A stretch of 64,000 nt of DNA from Closterium sp. Naga37s-1 (lineage: Eukaryota; Streptophyta; Zygnematophyceae; Desmidiales; Closteriaceae), in NCBI GenBank assembly GCA_947471745.1, contig CANJKZ010000008.1:3822001-3886000 (forward strand), in the 5' to 3' direction. A model generated the notes under the pieces. The model did not search any database and was not told the DNA's origin. It worked only from the letters and a program-made list of their open reading frames with translations. Positions 22,201 through 31,571 of the stretch are shown here, piece after piece. Position 1 is the first letter of the stretch. Every line of letters starts with the position of its first letter. The translations under genes were made by a program, and so were the position numbers.

Positions 22201-23784
22201 ACCGCAATGCCCAGCGGATGCAGCAGATAGCGGAGATGAGGTGCAAAGTGGCCACGCTGATGGATAACGTTATCACCTACCGCAACCGCAACGCCCAGGT
22301 TTGTCTTGAGTGCCGCTTGTCGTGTGGCGTAGGCACCTTAATAGCTGATGCAGCAGATAGCGGAGATGAGGTGCAAGGTGGCCACGCTGGTGGATAATGT
22401 CATCACCTACCGCAACCGCAACGCCCAGGTGAGAGAGTGGTGCAGCTTTGCTTGGGCCCTTTGTGTTGCATACAGTGCGCAAACAGAGGTCCACGACAGC
22501 AAAGTGCCCACGCTGGTGGATAATGTCATCACCTACCGCAACCGCAACGCGCAGGTGAGAGAGTGGTGCGGCTTTCCTTGGGCCCTTTGTGTTGCATACA
22601 GTGCGCAAACAGAGGTCCACGACAGCAAAGTGCCCACGCTGGTGGATAATGTCATCACCTACCGCAACCGCAACGCGCAGGTGAGAGAGTGGTGCGGCTT
22701 GGGGCTGTTGTTGTTGCAGGAGTTTGTCTGTAACTCTCCAAGACAACACCACAACAACAATAAAGTGGCCACGCTGGTATATAACGTCATCACCTACCGC
22801 AACCGCAACGCCCAGGTTTGTGTTGTAGTGTTGGCATCACAATAGCTGATACATCATACACCCGAACCGCACAGTTCAGTGCAGTTAAAGGTGAGTGTCA
22901 ACTTGTCACAATGCTGAGTCCGTTGCATCCTTTGCATTCAACCGGACTGCCCAGACGAGTCTGGTTTGTCATGGTGCTAACCGCAACACACCTCTCAGGT
23001 GGATCTGCAACGATTTTCGAGGCGTCTACTTTTGAGGCGCCTCAAAAGTTGTCATCGTGCCAACCGCAGCACGCCTCTCAGGTGGACCTGTAGCAGCCAA
23101 GATTGAAGTGAGTCCAGTAAACGTAACGGGTGAGGCAATATGAAATGCCAAGAGGTTTTCTGGCAAATTCTGTTTCCCTTCTCTGAATCATACAGTCTTT
23201 TCTGGCCCCTGCTCTTCCCTTTCCCCCGACAATCACGAAGTTCTCTTGCCCTCCCCTTTCCTTTTCACCCTTCAACCTTCCTTAAACCCTCCTCCCCTTT
23301 TCCACTCCTCTCCCTGCCCTCCCCATCCCCCCCTCCCTCCGTCCACATGTGGGTTGCTTCAGTTGGGGAAGCAGGTGGTAGCATTCCAGCAAAGGAAGGA
23401 AGAGAGAACCCTATTGTCCTTTCTGACCCCTGCTCTGCCCCCACCTCCCCTTTCCCGTGTTTCTCCCGCCTTCCCATCCCCCGCTCCCCCCCTCCCTCCG
23501 TCCCCATGTGGGCTTCTTTAGTTGGAGAAGCAGGTGGCGGCATTGCAGCAGAGGAAGGGGGAGAGAGAACCCTATCGTCTTTCTGACCCCTACTATTTCC
23601 CCATTCCTTTTCTTTCCCATGTTTCTCTCCCCCTCCACTCCCCTTCCCCCCCCCCCCCCCCCCCCTCCGCCCCATTCCCTCTCCTCACGTGTGGGTGGCT
23701 CAGTTGGAGAAGCAGGTCGCAGCATTTCAGCAGAGGAAGGAGGAGAGAGAGAGGCAGGGGGTGGTGCTGAGGCGGGGGAGGTGA
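12674..23784 (+). CDS. Low-complexity protein with FRAY/BLUS1-like C-terminal tail, no kinase domain seen
   Basis: Exon model: 12674-14073 (or starting at an acceptor at 12859), 14620-15928, 16551-16880, 18151-18417, 19069-19212, 20402-20560, 21068-21113, 21643-21689, 22058-22171, 23704-23784 (TGA). All junctions are GT-AG, phases agree, total about 1298 aa. The protein has GRFQVIE (exon 1) and GRFSVTTDD (exon 2), five or more SGPL motifs, long Ala, Gly, Ser and Gln tracts, a Lys/Arg/Glu tract, then LRALLKHASEQQ, FTLIKELSDAHPG, and a coiled-coil end with ERERELMQQIAEM and LEKQVAAFQQRKEERER. From memory, plant BLUS1/fray2-like Ste20 kinases carry SGPL, a GRFxVT box and a C-terminal RERELxxxI coiled coil in this order. 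The kinase domain those proteins have is absent from the 1.3 kb upstream, which ends at another gene. It could be a kinase-less paralogue, a rearranged gene or an assembly misjoin. The gene model is fairly sure; the family assignment is tentative. Confidence 0.6.
15485..15665 (+). repeat. GGA microsatellite coding for polyglycine
   Basis: Near-pure GGA/GGG triplets inside exon 2 of the FRAY-tail gene encode about 55 glycines with few interruptions. The tract lies between a Lys/Arg/Glu-rich segment and the GRFSVTTDD box. In-frame triplet expansion is the likely origin. Confidence 0.9.
16110..16550 (+). repeat. Four extra copies of the third exon start (FRAY-tail gene), two with palindromes
   Basis: The acceptor plus first bases of the exon at 16551 (CAG|GACTCTC.AGCTAC.GCAAGC) recur with acceptors near 16119, 16201, 16320 and 16420. 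Between the last two sit two perfect 30-bp palindromes, 16350-16379 and 16383-16412, with the core TTTTGAGTCGACTCAAAA. Confidence 0.9.
16881..17622 (+). repeat. 29-bp minisatellite built from a splice-donor junction
   Basis: About 25 units of 29 bp begin directly at the donor of the exon ending at 16880. Each unit ends CAG and the next starts GTGAATG, so nearly every unit reproduces the exon|intron junction CAG|GTGAATGTTGG. Sub-variants (GCGGTGACAGGTCAG, GAGACGACAGTTCAG) are interleaved. Confidence 0.95.
17706..17992 (+). repeat. CA / GCAT-rich simple repeat in intron
   Basis: CACACA runs mixed with GCATGCAC units. It reads open in several frames only because of its composition. Confidence 0.95.
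18023..18175 (+). repeat. Duplicated acceptor of the fourth exon with degenerate palindrome at the seam
   Basis: The sequence CATCTGACCCTTCGTTCCAT CAG GTCTCCTCCTC occurs ending near 18066 and again at 18130-18160, where it forms the real exon start (18151). Between the copies at 18067-18094 is GTTGACTTTTGAGTCGACTC followed by a decayed right arm. Confidence 0.85.
18938..19330 (+). repeat. Duplicated edges of the fifth exon (19069-19212)
   Basis: An upstream copy of the exon start (AATCAG|AGTCCGTCTGTGG) begins at 18938. After the exon the donor segment AGGTACGCCCTGCCCTAG recurs near 19270 and 19325. The copies are separated by palindromic seams at 19240-19262 (TTTTGAGATGTCTCGAAA) and 19299-19321. 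Confidence 0.85.
19405..19520 (+). repeat. Intronic duplication around a palindrome
   Basis: The segment TGTACCTACCATCTGCACAT through CCGCCTGC is present on both sides of the imperfect 32-bp palindrome at 19458-19489, whose centre is GAATTC and whose arms are GTGTTGCTT / AAGCAACAC. Confidence 0.85.
19850..20401 (+). repeat. Four upstream copies of the sixth exon start
   Basis: The acceptor and first ~70 nt of the exon at 20402 (CTGCAG|CCCTCAGG, encoding GRASLPSVHSLPSTILSA) are repeated with acceptors near 19858, 19991, 20127 and 20265. Spacing is about 130-140 bp, with homologous intron sequence between copies. Confidence 0.9.
20575..20720 (+). repeat. CTGTG / GCTATGT microsatellites
   Basis: Short runs of GCTCTGCTCTT, CTGTG and GTGCTAT in the intron after the exon ending at 20560. 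Confidence 0.8.
21114..21250 (+). repeat. Second copy of the seventh exon with palindromic seam
   Basis: The exon at 21068-21113 (VLFTLIKELSDAHPG) is repeated nearly intact at about 21191-21233, with its donor. The 20-bp perfect palindrome CTTTTGAGGCGCCTCAAAAG (21172-21191) abuts the start of the second copy. The second copy lacks a clear acceptor. Confidence 0.85.
21310..21487 (+). repeat. 63-bp intronic duplication split exactly by a palindrome
   Basis: Left copy about 21324-21386, perfect 28-bp palindrome 21387-21414 (core TTTTGAGTCGACTCAAAA), right copy 21415-21487. Both copies end GTGAGACCAAG. No coding sequence is involved, so the process is not limited to exon edges. Confidence 0.9.
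21660..21800 (+). repeat. Duplicated eighth exon 3' edge around a palindrome
   Basis: The segment from CAGCGGCGCTGCTGGGAGG through the donor and GCTCTTCC lies at 21663-21710 and again from about 21751. A 32-bp imperfect palindrome (21715-21746, centre GAATTC, right half CTCAAAAGTGACTC) fills the seam. Confidence 0.85.
21874..21920 (+). repeat. GCAT microsatellite
   Basis: About eleven GCAT units just upstream of a duplicated acceptor for the ninth exon. Confidence 0.9.
21923..22815 (+). repeat. Multiple partial copies of the ninth exon
   Basis: The exon at 22058-22171 (coiled-coil start, ELPSERERELMQQ) is preceded by a partial copy from 21925 that carries a TAG. It is followed by partial copies ending with donors near 22299, 22428, 22554, 22681 and 22815, all containing DNVITYRNRNAQ. 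A palindrome at 22176-22202 sits between the main exon and the next copy. Which copy is joined to the last exon cannot be told from sequence alone. Confidence 0.9.
22965..23090 (+). repeat. Acceptor-like duplication around TTTTGAGGCGCCTCAAAA
   Basis: GTCATGGTGCTAACCGCAAC..CTCTCAGGTGGA on the left and GTCATCGTGCCAACCGCAGC..CTCTCAGGTGGA on the right flank the perfect palindrome at 23028-23049. Confidence 0.85.
23345..23703 (+). repeat. Two upstream copies of the last exon start (FRAY-tail gene)
   Basis: TTGGAGAAGCAGGT..GCA is seen near 23362 and 23520 before the true terminal exon at 23704. The second copy has lost the AG dinucleotide context (TTTAG remains). A poly-C run lies at 23647-23665. 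Confidence 0.85.
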
Positions 23785-24469
23785 CTTCACGGGGTGGTGC
23801 TGAGGCGGGGGAGGTGACTTCAGTGAGGGGAAGGAGTGAAGGTGATATGAGGGGAAGGAGTGAAGGTGATTTTCAACGACAATGGAGGCGTATTTTCTAT
23901 GCTGCTTATATATTAAATGAAGGCTTTGGGGAGGAGGGGGGGGGGGGGGGGGGGGGGGGGGAGGGATTAAATACAGCAGCCAGCCAGCCTTCCTCTCTAG
24001 GAAATTGGGTAGTTATGCAGATTGTGATGTACAGAACAGATGGTGCTGGAACTTGGAAACGTTGCTGATTTCAATTATTTTGTCTTTCATATACGCGCTA
24101 CCGTATCTACTACGGTACATGAAGTTGCTTGGGGTCTCATTGGTCAGATTTTTGTTTTTCCAACTATTAACTCCCGAAACCCGAAATCCTGGCGAAGTGG
24201 AACTGCGGAAGAAAAGTGTTTGCACGAAATTCAGAATTTTCGCCAACTCACACTTTCGAGCTGGCAAGCCTGGTTCAAAGCCTAAACCCGAAAACCCCCA
24301 ACGGCAAATGCGGACCCTCGTTAGTCTCATTGGGCGGACATGAAATTGCATAAACCAAGTAGTTTTCCAGGTGCAATGGCCAACATATCATTCTGTAGGC
24401 AGCAACTCAAAACCAATTGAGTCGGTCCTTGGTGGTTCTTGCCAAACCCGACGCTAGCGATGCGAATGT
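23785..24469. other. Intergenic region with poly-G run
   Basis: 3' flank of the FRAY-tail gene. A 27-bp repeat of GGGGAAGGAGTGAAGGTGAT-type sequence lies at 23825-23870 and a G run at about 23936-23961. No gene is seen. Confidence 0.6.
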
Positions 24470-25816
24470 CTAAGTCACAGTTGCTTGGATGATGGCCCCC
24501 TTCACGGTGACGCCGCTAACTCCAACCGAAACAAAGAAGTCCGCGGGGTTTGTGAACAACCCAGCGTCAACTAGCGTCTTGATGGCACCAACTGGCTGGA
24601 AAGCCGAATTGAGCAAAGCCTTTCCTCTGATGGTGCAGTTCCAATTGCCGGGTGTTGTTTCCGGCTGGAATGTGCAGGGGAACTGCGTTACGCCTAATTT
24701 GGTGCTGAGTCTGAAATAACCAGGAGTGGAGAATGTTGGATTCGTGGTGGGTACGCCGAAAACGCGGAACGAGAATAATTGAACTTGGGTAGTGGACGTG
24801 CTGCAAGGGGAGAGGGGGGAGGGGGAGGGGGAAGGGGGTTGGGGGAGACAGGCAGATGCGAGAGCAGGGATAGAAAATTCGGTCCTGCAGGTTCACTCAT
24901 GCTAGTCATGCTAACAGTTTGAAGGATAAACGAGTAATTTTCCGAGGGTTGTAAGCTGCTGTTATGAGTGCAGCTTTCGCTGCTGTTACGAGTGCAGCTT
25001 TCGCTGCTTGTGCGGAGCCCTATGCACGTTTTAGTGATAACGTGAATGCAGTGTCACGGCGTAGTCAGTGAAAATAAATAACAAACGTTACGAAAAGCAG
25101 TTAAAATGCACACATGAAGTGGCGCTTACAGGTTAGCATCGAGGATACACACGCCAGTCAAACTACCATCGATTGAGAGAGGCTTGGACGTTGCTCGATC
25201 TGCGCGCCACGGAGAATGGAGAACCACAACAAGGGGTCGGTGGACGGAAGAAGGAACGGAGAACCAGCCAAGGGAGAAGCCACGGAATACGATTGTCAGC
25301 ATAAGCGAAGGAGCATGAGACTGGTATTCGTGTATTGAACGTGATGATAATGCGTCGAAAAAGGATAGCGTACAAAACAAGGGAGTCAGTACAGCAAGAT
25401 AGTTCGGCGTACAGTGTGTGTTGGAGGTTAGGAGCAGATGACGGCTGGCGATGGCGCTGCAGGTGAGAGAGAGCAGCACTGCGCAGAGCAACGTGCACAA
25501 GGAAATTAGGGTTGTCATTTAGTAGTCGAAATTCCTGAAAATTGGTTCACATTTCAACCTCAAAATGATTGCTTCAAGGTTATTGATCCTAAATATTTTC
25601 CCGACTTGGTGAGAAAATCGCGGAAATCTAACGGGATATCGCAGAGCGGGCAAGCAGATTCCAGCACGAAGCAACAATTTCGCGACCAGGGAGACCAGCA
25701 ACATGCGGTCAGGCGGGGCTCAGTGTCATCTTACTACTAGCGAGGACGAGCTGCGGTCAGTGTGTTAGAAACTCACCAGCGAGGACGAACGCGGGTCGCA
25801 GATAGGTGAGAGCCAT
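24470..25816 (-). CDS. Small secreted protein, family copy 1
   Basis: Four exons on the minus strand: 25816-25777, 25478-25413, 25199-25130, 24800-24470 (stop TAG). They add to 507 nt, 168 aa. Exon 1 gives MALTYLRPAFVLA and exon 2 opens with VLLSLTCSAIA, together a classic signal peptide of about 24 residues. The mature part has LTGVC, FPCTF, NWNC and the C-terminal block LVDAGLFTNPADFFVSVGV. The pair FPC and NWNC recurs in all three family copies, suggesting a disulfide. No known domain is recognised; a distant likeness to CHRD-type beta domains was considered but not supported. Splice sites are inferred by matching the three copies, which share exon phases. Confidence 0.7.
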
Positions 25817-27487
25817 GGCTGCTAAGTGAGATACTAGGGTTGGTAATTGCGGGTGGTGCAGCGAATTAGGACGCTGTTTACAGAAAGAAACTGGAGAGGC
25901 TCCGACGGAATGAAATGAATGAGATGATAAGCTGAATGAAAAACTAGGTGCTTTATAGCCACTAGAGATGACTGCTCGATAAAACAGCCGCGCGTAAAGA
26001 GGTTTGAAGGGCTACAGTAAGTGGTCGCAACGAATCGGCGTGGCAGGCGCTACTCGTCAGGTTATTATCAGCCAGGAGGGAGAAACGGCGCTAGCAATTT
26101 GACGTAGAACTCGCTGCTAAGTCACAACTGCTAGATAAGGAGGAGTCTTGTCAGATGCCATCGACACTCGGGGACCGCAACTGGGGACGGCGGTCTCAGG
26201 TGCTACTCTTTCAAGGTCTCAGATCTGGTTGTTGCCTTGCGCCTGGGTAATGCGTCACCAATAAACGAACACATTTTCGCGCGCTATATCGTGCTCCTTC
26301 GCTTCGCTTCTCTTTTCTCCTGAATCCTCCTCCTGATGCTCCAAATCCCATTTCGGCGCATGTGGCTCAGGAAGACCGCACCGCAGCATTTAGGAAATTC
26401 GAAGGGTTCAGTTCGGGAAAGCCCAGAATTTGCTGCCGCATTTCGCGCAGCTAGGGAAGGGGTTCACAACTTCTTCGAACGAGGTTATCACTCGCCGAAC
26501 CTCGTTAGACCGTTCTAAACTCACAATAAGACGTTCTAAAGCGTGCAGGGTCGATCTGGATAGGACAACGGCACGGGACGGGAGCCATGCGTCGTTCCAG
26601 GCGCCGCATCTCCCGCCAAGTAATTGTTGTTGGGAGAAAAAGGGGTCCCCAACAAATTCGCTGTTCGGTATAACAAGTTACTGTTGTATATACAATTTTG
26701 TTGATTAAAAAACAATAGCAGACATGGGTGTACATTAATCCCCCGAATATAGGTGCACCCCTTCATTTGCTGCATGCGCTAATGCTCGGAATGGTGCACC
26801 TATATGCATTTTCCGTACAAGTACTAACCATAAATATGTTATACCCCCTAGTGTGTGCCCCACAATAGACTAGCATGCATATTTGTGGTTTGACAGAATG
26901 GCCCTGGAATCTAAGGTGCTTGCAACACGCACACCAACGCGGGTGAGGTGAGGGTGCCTTGGAGGTACTTGTCAAGGCCCTTACATTATAGGCGGTGTTA
27001 TTCTAGGTACCGGTAGTAATACATAAACACTTGTCTCGGTTAGTTTGTTTTTTCGATGCAGATAACCTAGAGAAGCTCCTGCATTGAGCATTCCCCTCAA
27101 CTCTACTCTGAGAAATGAACTTCAAACACTCTTCGAACACCCCAATCTGTCACCTGTGCATTTGCAATACCGTATTGAGGCGCACTCACAATCAAGAATT
27201 CTATGAGGATTGCAGTCAGAATTTCAGCAGTCTGTCTTTTGTTTAGATATCATCATTATATCTCTTGCACACACATTGCAAGGCATGTAAAGCTCTTATA
27301 TTGAGACATGGGTACAAGAAAGGCTCCAGGCCTCAATACCAGAGGAGAGGGCAGACGAGGAGAAGGGGGCAGCTTGCAAGGAAGCAACATCACAGGGCAT
27401 GGTTAATCAGAATAAGGATGTTCCACACACTGTGGATACGTTTCTCTACCACTGGCAGCCCCGAACTGACGCGGATATCGAGATATC
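25817..27487. other. Upstream region of secreted copy 1, dispersed repeat
   Basis: Next to the gene, 25880-25940 contains a block similar to those upstream of copies 2 and 3 (GAAATGAATGAGATGATAAG on the plus strand). At 26330-26640 lies a dispersed repeat related to 32145-32450 and 45740-46200. The stretch 26640-27487 is AT-richer and shows no gene. Confidence 0.55.
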
Positions 27488-28999
27488 TCATACCGCGGAT
27501 GGTGTGATCGACCCCCTTACCTCCACGTTGTTAACTTTAACCATGAGATAGAAGTCAGTTGGTTTCGCGAACAACCCAGCGTCGACCAACGACTTGAGCT
27601 GCGCGGTTGGCACGTAAGGCGCATTTGGAGCGAGTAGAAACTTCTGGTTGCGGGTGCAATTCCAAACGCCGTTGGCTACCACCGCAAATTTGCACGGAAA
27701 CCCGGTTACGAAGAAATCATTGTTGAGATTGTAGTAAGAAGGCGAGGAGAAAGTCGGGGCCGCCCCTGTTACGCCCGTAACGCTACAAGCGAAGGATGTG
27801 GTTTGGGAAGTTGCCGCGCTGCAAGGGGAGAGGGGAAGGAGGGGAGAGGGGAGGGGGTTAGGGAAGACAGACGTATGCGAGAGCACATGCGAACAGTAAG
27901 TTAGGCTGCTGCTACAAATACAGCTTCGCTTCCAGCGGAGAGGCTGTCTTTTGCACGTTCAGCGTGACAACGTGAACGAGTTGCCAAGATGAAAATCGAG
28001 GTTGGGGTTTCGGGTAGTGAGTGATCAATGGAGTTTGGCGCTTACACGGAAGCATCCAGGGTGCACGAGCGAGCCAGTCATCGTGACCAACGGTATGAGG
28101 ATATAATGGGGAAATATTTCATCAACGGTATGAGAAGAAAAACGATTTGGCGCTTACACGGTAACATCCACATTGCACGAGCCAGCCATGGAGCCCGTTT
28201 TTGCAAGAGTCGATGAGACTTGGTCTGCGCAACGCGGAGAGGAATAAGCACGTAGAGGGGGAACAAGCCCGGAGAAAGGTCGAAAGAAAAGCATGAAAAT
28301 GTTAAGCGGGATCAACAAGAGAGCGCGTGCAAAGGAGGGAGCAGGTTCAACCAAGTTGGAAGCATGTGTAAAGGAGAGCGAGTGCATCCGATGAGTGAGT
28401 GAGTCACTCGACGAGTGATAACAAAAGGGTCGTCGTACAGCGTGTGTTGGGGGTTTGGAGCAGATGGCGGCGCGCAACAATGCAGTGCGGCGCGCAACAA
28501 TGCAGTGCGGCGCGCAACAATGCAGTGCGGCGCGCAACAAGACAGTGAGGCAAGCAACAAGAGAGTGTCGTCGTACAGCGTGTGTTGGGGGTTTGGAGCA
28601 GATGACGGCCGGCGATGGCGCCGCAGGCGAGAGAGAGCAGCACTGCACGGAAAGAACGACAGCAAAATATATTATGATTGTTAGGAGTTATTTGAGAGCT
28701 TCACATATTTAGTCAGATCTAGTATTTCCTCGTCGTGGTTGCTCATCGCTGAACAGTGTTGGTCCTGTTTCGTCGACCTAGTTGGGAGCAAATCACGGGC
28801 GTGTTTTTGTTTTCTTTGCGAAAAGCATCGCAGGGCGTGCGAGCAGATTGAGCACGAAGCAGCAGTTTAATGGCCAGGGTGATCAGCGACAGGCGGCCAG
28901 GCGTCTGTATCATAGTGAGTAACAGGGAACAACGGGGGGATCACGTATCAGGAGCTCACCTGCGAAGACGAACGCAGGTCGCAGCGACGTGTGCGTCAT
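27488..28999 (-). CDS. Small secreted protein, family copy 2
   Basis: Four exons: 28999-28960, 28642-28577, 28224-28158, 27818-27488 (stop TGA), 504 nt, 167 aa. The signal peptide reads MTHTSLRPAFVFA joined to VLLSLACGAIA. The conserved C-terminal exon has FPCKF, WNCT and LVDAGLFAKPTDFYLMVKV. Exon 2 and exon 3 edges are partly duplicated in the introns (28415-28470 and 28040-28080), together with five GCGCGCAACAATGCAGTGCG-type 19-bp units at 28470-28560. It lies head-to-tail with copy 1, 1.67 kb away, so this is a tandem duplication. Function unknown. Confidence 0.7.
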
Positions 29000-30108
29000 G
29001 GTTGCTGCTAGTGGTGGTCGCAGAGAAGTAGTTCTACTAGAGCCAATTGCGATGATGTTTTTAGAAATCTAAGAGAATCCCTGCAGTGGTCGCAGGGAAG
29101 TAGTTCTACTAGAGCCAATTGCGTGTGATGACGTGTATACGGGTCTGTCCTTACAGAAGAGAATGGAGCTCGAACGGTGTGACACGAATGATATAAACTC
29201 CAGGAATAGCATGTGAGCTTCATAGCCAGTCGAGAGGGCTAGTAGTACTCGGTAGGATAAAACATCCGCGTACGGATGACTCAAGGGCTATGCGGTCTCA
29301 GTGATGCAGCGCTACGAGGCGTGGAAAGCGCTAGTCAGGCTCAACGATCAGGCAGGAAGGAGGGACGGGGAGCGCCAGGCGGCGGTCTCCGACGCTTCAG
29401 GTGCCTTCACCCCATCTTTCCAGCGAGCTGGTGCTTGCCTTGCGCTTTGGGTTGTATGGCGTCACTGGCGTCATAACTCGGCGTGATGTACAGGCAAACG
29501 CCACTGGCTGCGGCTTTGCTTCTCGTTGTTACTCCTGAACCCTAAGGACGCGTCTCCTGAAGCGGATCGATCGGCTGTAGGTTCGGTTTTGCGCGTGGGG
29601 TGTACCACTATAGCGTCGTAATCAACCAGGTAACCTGATGTCGCGGATGTTAACGAATGTACAGTACAAATGTACTTTTGATTCTGTCACCTGTACAACC
29701 CCAGATCGATATAGGGAGGTCCCATATCGATCGTGGGGTTGGGGGGCGTGGTGTGGGACTTCGCGCCAGGGGTGACAGGCACTATCGATCGCCTTAGATC
29801 CTCGTCGCAAAGTCACTGAGCGACTTCGCAAACAAAGGGTTACATTGTTCGCGCACATGCGACACCTTCTCGTTCGTCGCGTGCGACCCCAGAGGAGTTG
29901 TCGCCAGGGCCTATGATTCACTTTTAGGCACGTTAATGCATCAGGGTCCCTCTATGTAGAATCCCTGATCACCAGTGTCCCAAAAAAAAAAAGCCTGAAA
30001 ATTCACTGTTACCTTAAAAAAAAGTATGATGCATAAGTGTTCCCTTTTTGTAAAGGCTGATATTGAACTTTAAATAAGATAACACTAACTAGCTAGCAAG
30101 CGCGCCAA
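29000..30108. other. Region upstream of secreted copy 2
   Basis: A 75-bp tandem duplication (GGTCGCAG.GAAGTAGTTCTA) lies at 29014-29125, the shared upstream block at 29155-29215, and sequence related to the upstream of copy 1 at about 29280-29560. A further stretch at 29940-30060 with A-runs resembles 31790-31890. No gene is seen. Confidence 0.5.
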
Positions 30109-30113
30109 CAAAG

Positions 30114-30256
30114 TGTCAGGATGTGATGTTTGTCTAGCCTGCAGTGGGGTACTCTATAGCGAGTATAGCCCAAATTAGGGTTTACTATATGTACTCAACT
30201 GACTGCTAGTGAAAACCCTTCTTTCCTGTTTCTGATTCTTGTCTAGTATTCTAACA
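30114..30256 (+). repeat. Left LTR
   Basis: Starts TGTCAGGATG and ends ATTCTAACA. It matches the right LTR nearly base for base through the shared GGGGTACTCTATAGCGAGTA block. Confidence 0.92.
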
Positions 30257-30271
30257 TGCTATCAGAGCAGG
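30257..30271 (+). promoter_or_regulatory. Primer binding site
   Basis: TGCTATCAGAGCAGG directly follows the left LTR. It differs by one base in its first 12 from TGGTATCAGAGC, the usual plant retrotransposon site complementary to initiator tRNA-Met. Confidence 0.85.
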
Positions 30272-31409
30272 TCGACCCTCCTGGGTCGATCCTGTGGATG
30301 GGCCCACCGTTAGCTTCCGCTGCTGTCCTGCCTGTCGCGCGCCTCGGGCGCGCGTCGCTTTCTGCCTGCCGCGCGCTCGGGGCGCGCTGCGTTTTTCTTC
30401 CCGCCGCGCGCCCCCTGCCCGCCGCGCGCCCCGGGAGCGCGCGGCGGTTTCCTGCCCCGTCGACCCGCGCGTCGCCCCCGTCGCCCGCCGCCGCGCCCCC
30501 GGAGACCCACGCGTCGCCCCCCGTCGCCCGACGCGGCCCGCGCGACCTGCGCCTGGCCCGCGCGCGGCCCGTATGGCCTGCGCCAGGCCCGCGCGCGGCT
30601 CGTACGGGCTGTGCCAGGCCCGCGCGCGGCCCGGGCAGCCCGCGCGCGTTTCGTATGGCCCGCGCCAGGCCCGTGCGCGGCCCGTCCAGCTGCTGCCCGA
30701 GCCGCGCGCCATCCCTCGAGCTGCTGCCCGCGCACCGCCCCCCGCTGCTGCCTGTGTTAGGGTTTGGGGATGGCGAGTGTGGGGGTGGCGAGTGTGGGGG
30801 TGACGGGTGTGTGCGCCGTCCCCTGCTCCTCCTCCTCCTCCTCCGTCTCCCACTGCTGCAGCTGCCGCTGAGGGGGGTGGATGTGTTGGAGCCGTCGGAG
30901 TGATACGAGGGGGGTGGTGTGTGAGCGGTGCTAGTGGTTCAGCAGGGGGTGTGTGAAAGGGGTGTGGGACAGTTGGGGGAGGTTGACCGGAGGTAGCCGA
31001 CTTGTCGTCCGCAGCGCCTGAAGTCCAGAGAGCCACGACCCCCTGTGGCCGTGTAGTCCGGGGCTCTGCGCCTGGTAGCCACAGTGTGAGCACTCCTGGT
31101 AGTCCAGAGAGTCACGACCCCCTGTGGCCGTGTAGTCCGGGGCTCTGCGCCCGATAGCCGCAGTGTGAGCACTCCTGGGAGCACAGTGAGCCAGCTGCGC
31201 CTGTCGCCGTGTAGCCCGGGTTTAGCCTGGTAGCGTCAGTGCTGCGCACTCCTGTTGTCCGTGTGTCTGCAGCTTCAGCCGTCACCTCTCATCTTCTCGC
31301 CCCTCACAGTTTCTCCTCCTCCTCACTTGCCCTCTGTGATAGCCTCTAGCTTTGCTTATCATTGTGAACTATTGCTCTGTCTGCTTGTTGTGCTGATTAT
31401 ACCCCACTT

Positions 31410-31421
31410 TGACTATGGGGG
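31410..31421 (+). promoter_or_regulatory. Polypurine tract candidate
   Basis: The stretch CTATGGGGG immediately before the right LTR is short but in the expected place for priming plus-strand DNA. Confidence 0.5.
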
Positions 31422-31566
31422 TGCGTCAGAATGTGATGTTTGTCTAGCCTGCAGTGGGGTACTCTATAGCGAGTACAGCCCAAATTAGGGTTTGCTATAT
31501 GTACTCAACTGCCTGCTAGTGAAAACCCTTCTTTCCTGTTTCTGATTCTTGCCTAGTATTCTGACA
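31422..31566 (+). repeat. Right LTR
   Basis: Starts TGCGTCAGAATG and ends ATTCTGACA, followed by the CAAAG target duplication. Its first bases differ from the left LTR by a 2-bp indel. Confidence 0.9.
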
Positions 31567-31571
31567 CAAAG

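Larger units (their letters stand above)
30114..31566 (+). mobile_element. Miniature non-autonomous LTR retrotransposon (TRIM-like)
   Basis: Two direct repeats of about 143-145 bp flank a 1165-bp interior. The LTR ends are TGTCAG..CTGACA (TG..CA), the element is bounded by the 5-bp target-site duplication CAAAG (30109-30113 and 31567-31571), a tRNA-iMet-type primer binding site follows the left LTR, and a purine-rich tract precedes the right one. The interior encodes no gag, protease, integrase or reverse transcriptase. It holds a very GC-rich CGCGC-type tract (30340-30760) and an 84-bp repeat in about three copies (31014-31250). Size and lack of coding fit TRIM/SMART-like elements that depend on an autonomous, probably Copia-type, partner. 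LTRs differ by only a few bases, so insertion is fairly recent. Confidence 0.9.

Noticed and set aside
24470..24800. Assigning the secreted family to CHRD or another known beta domain
   Set aside because: Only a vague likeness in the C-terminal block; key residues could not be matched by eye.
30251..31093. 280-codon and 215-codon ORFs inside the TRIM element as possible gag
   Set aside because: Arg/Ala/Pro composition from CGCGC sequence; no zinc knuckle or capsid-like features.
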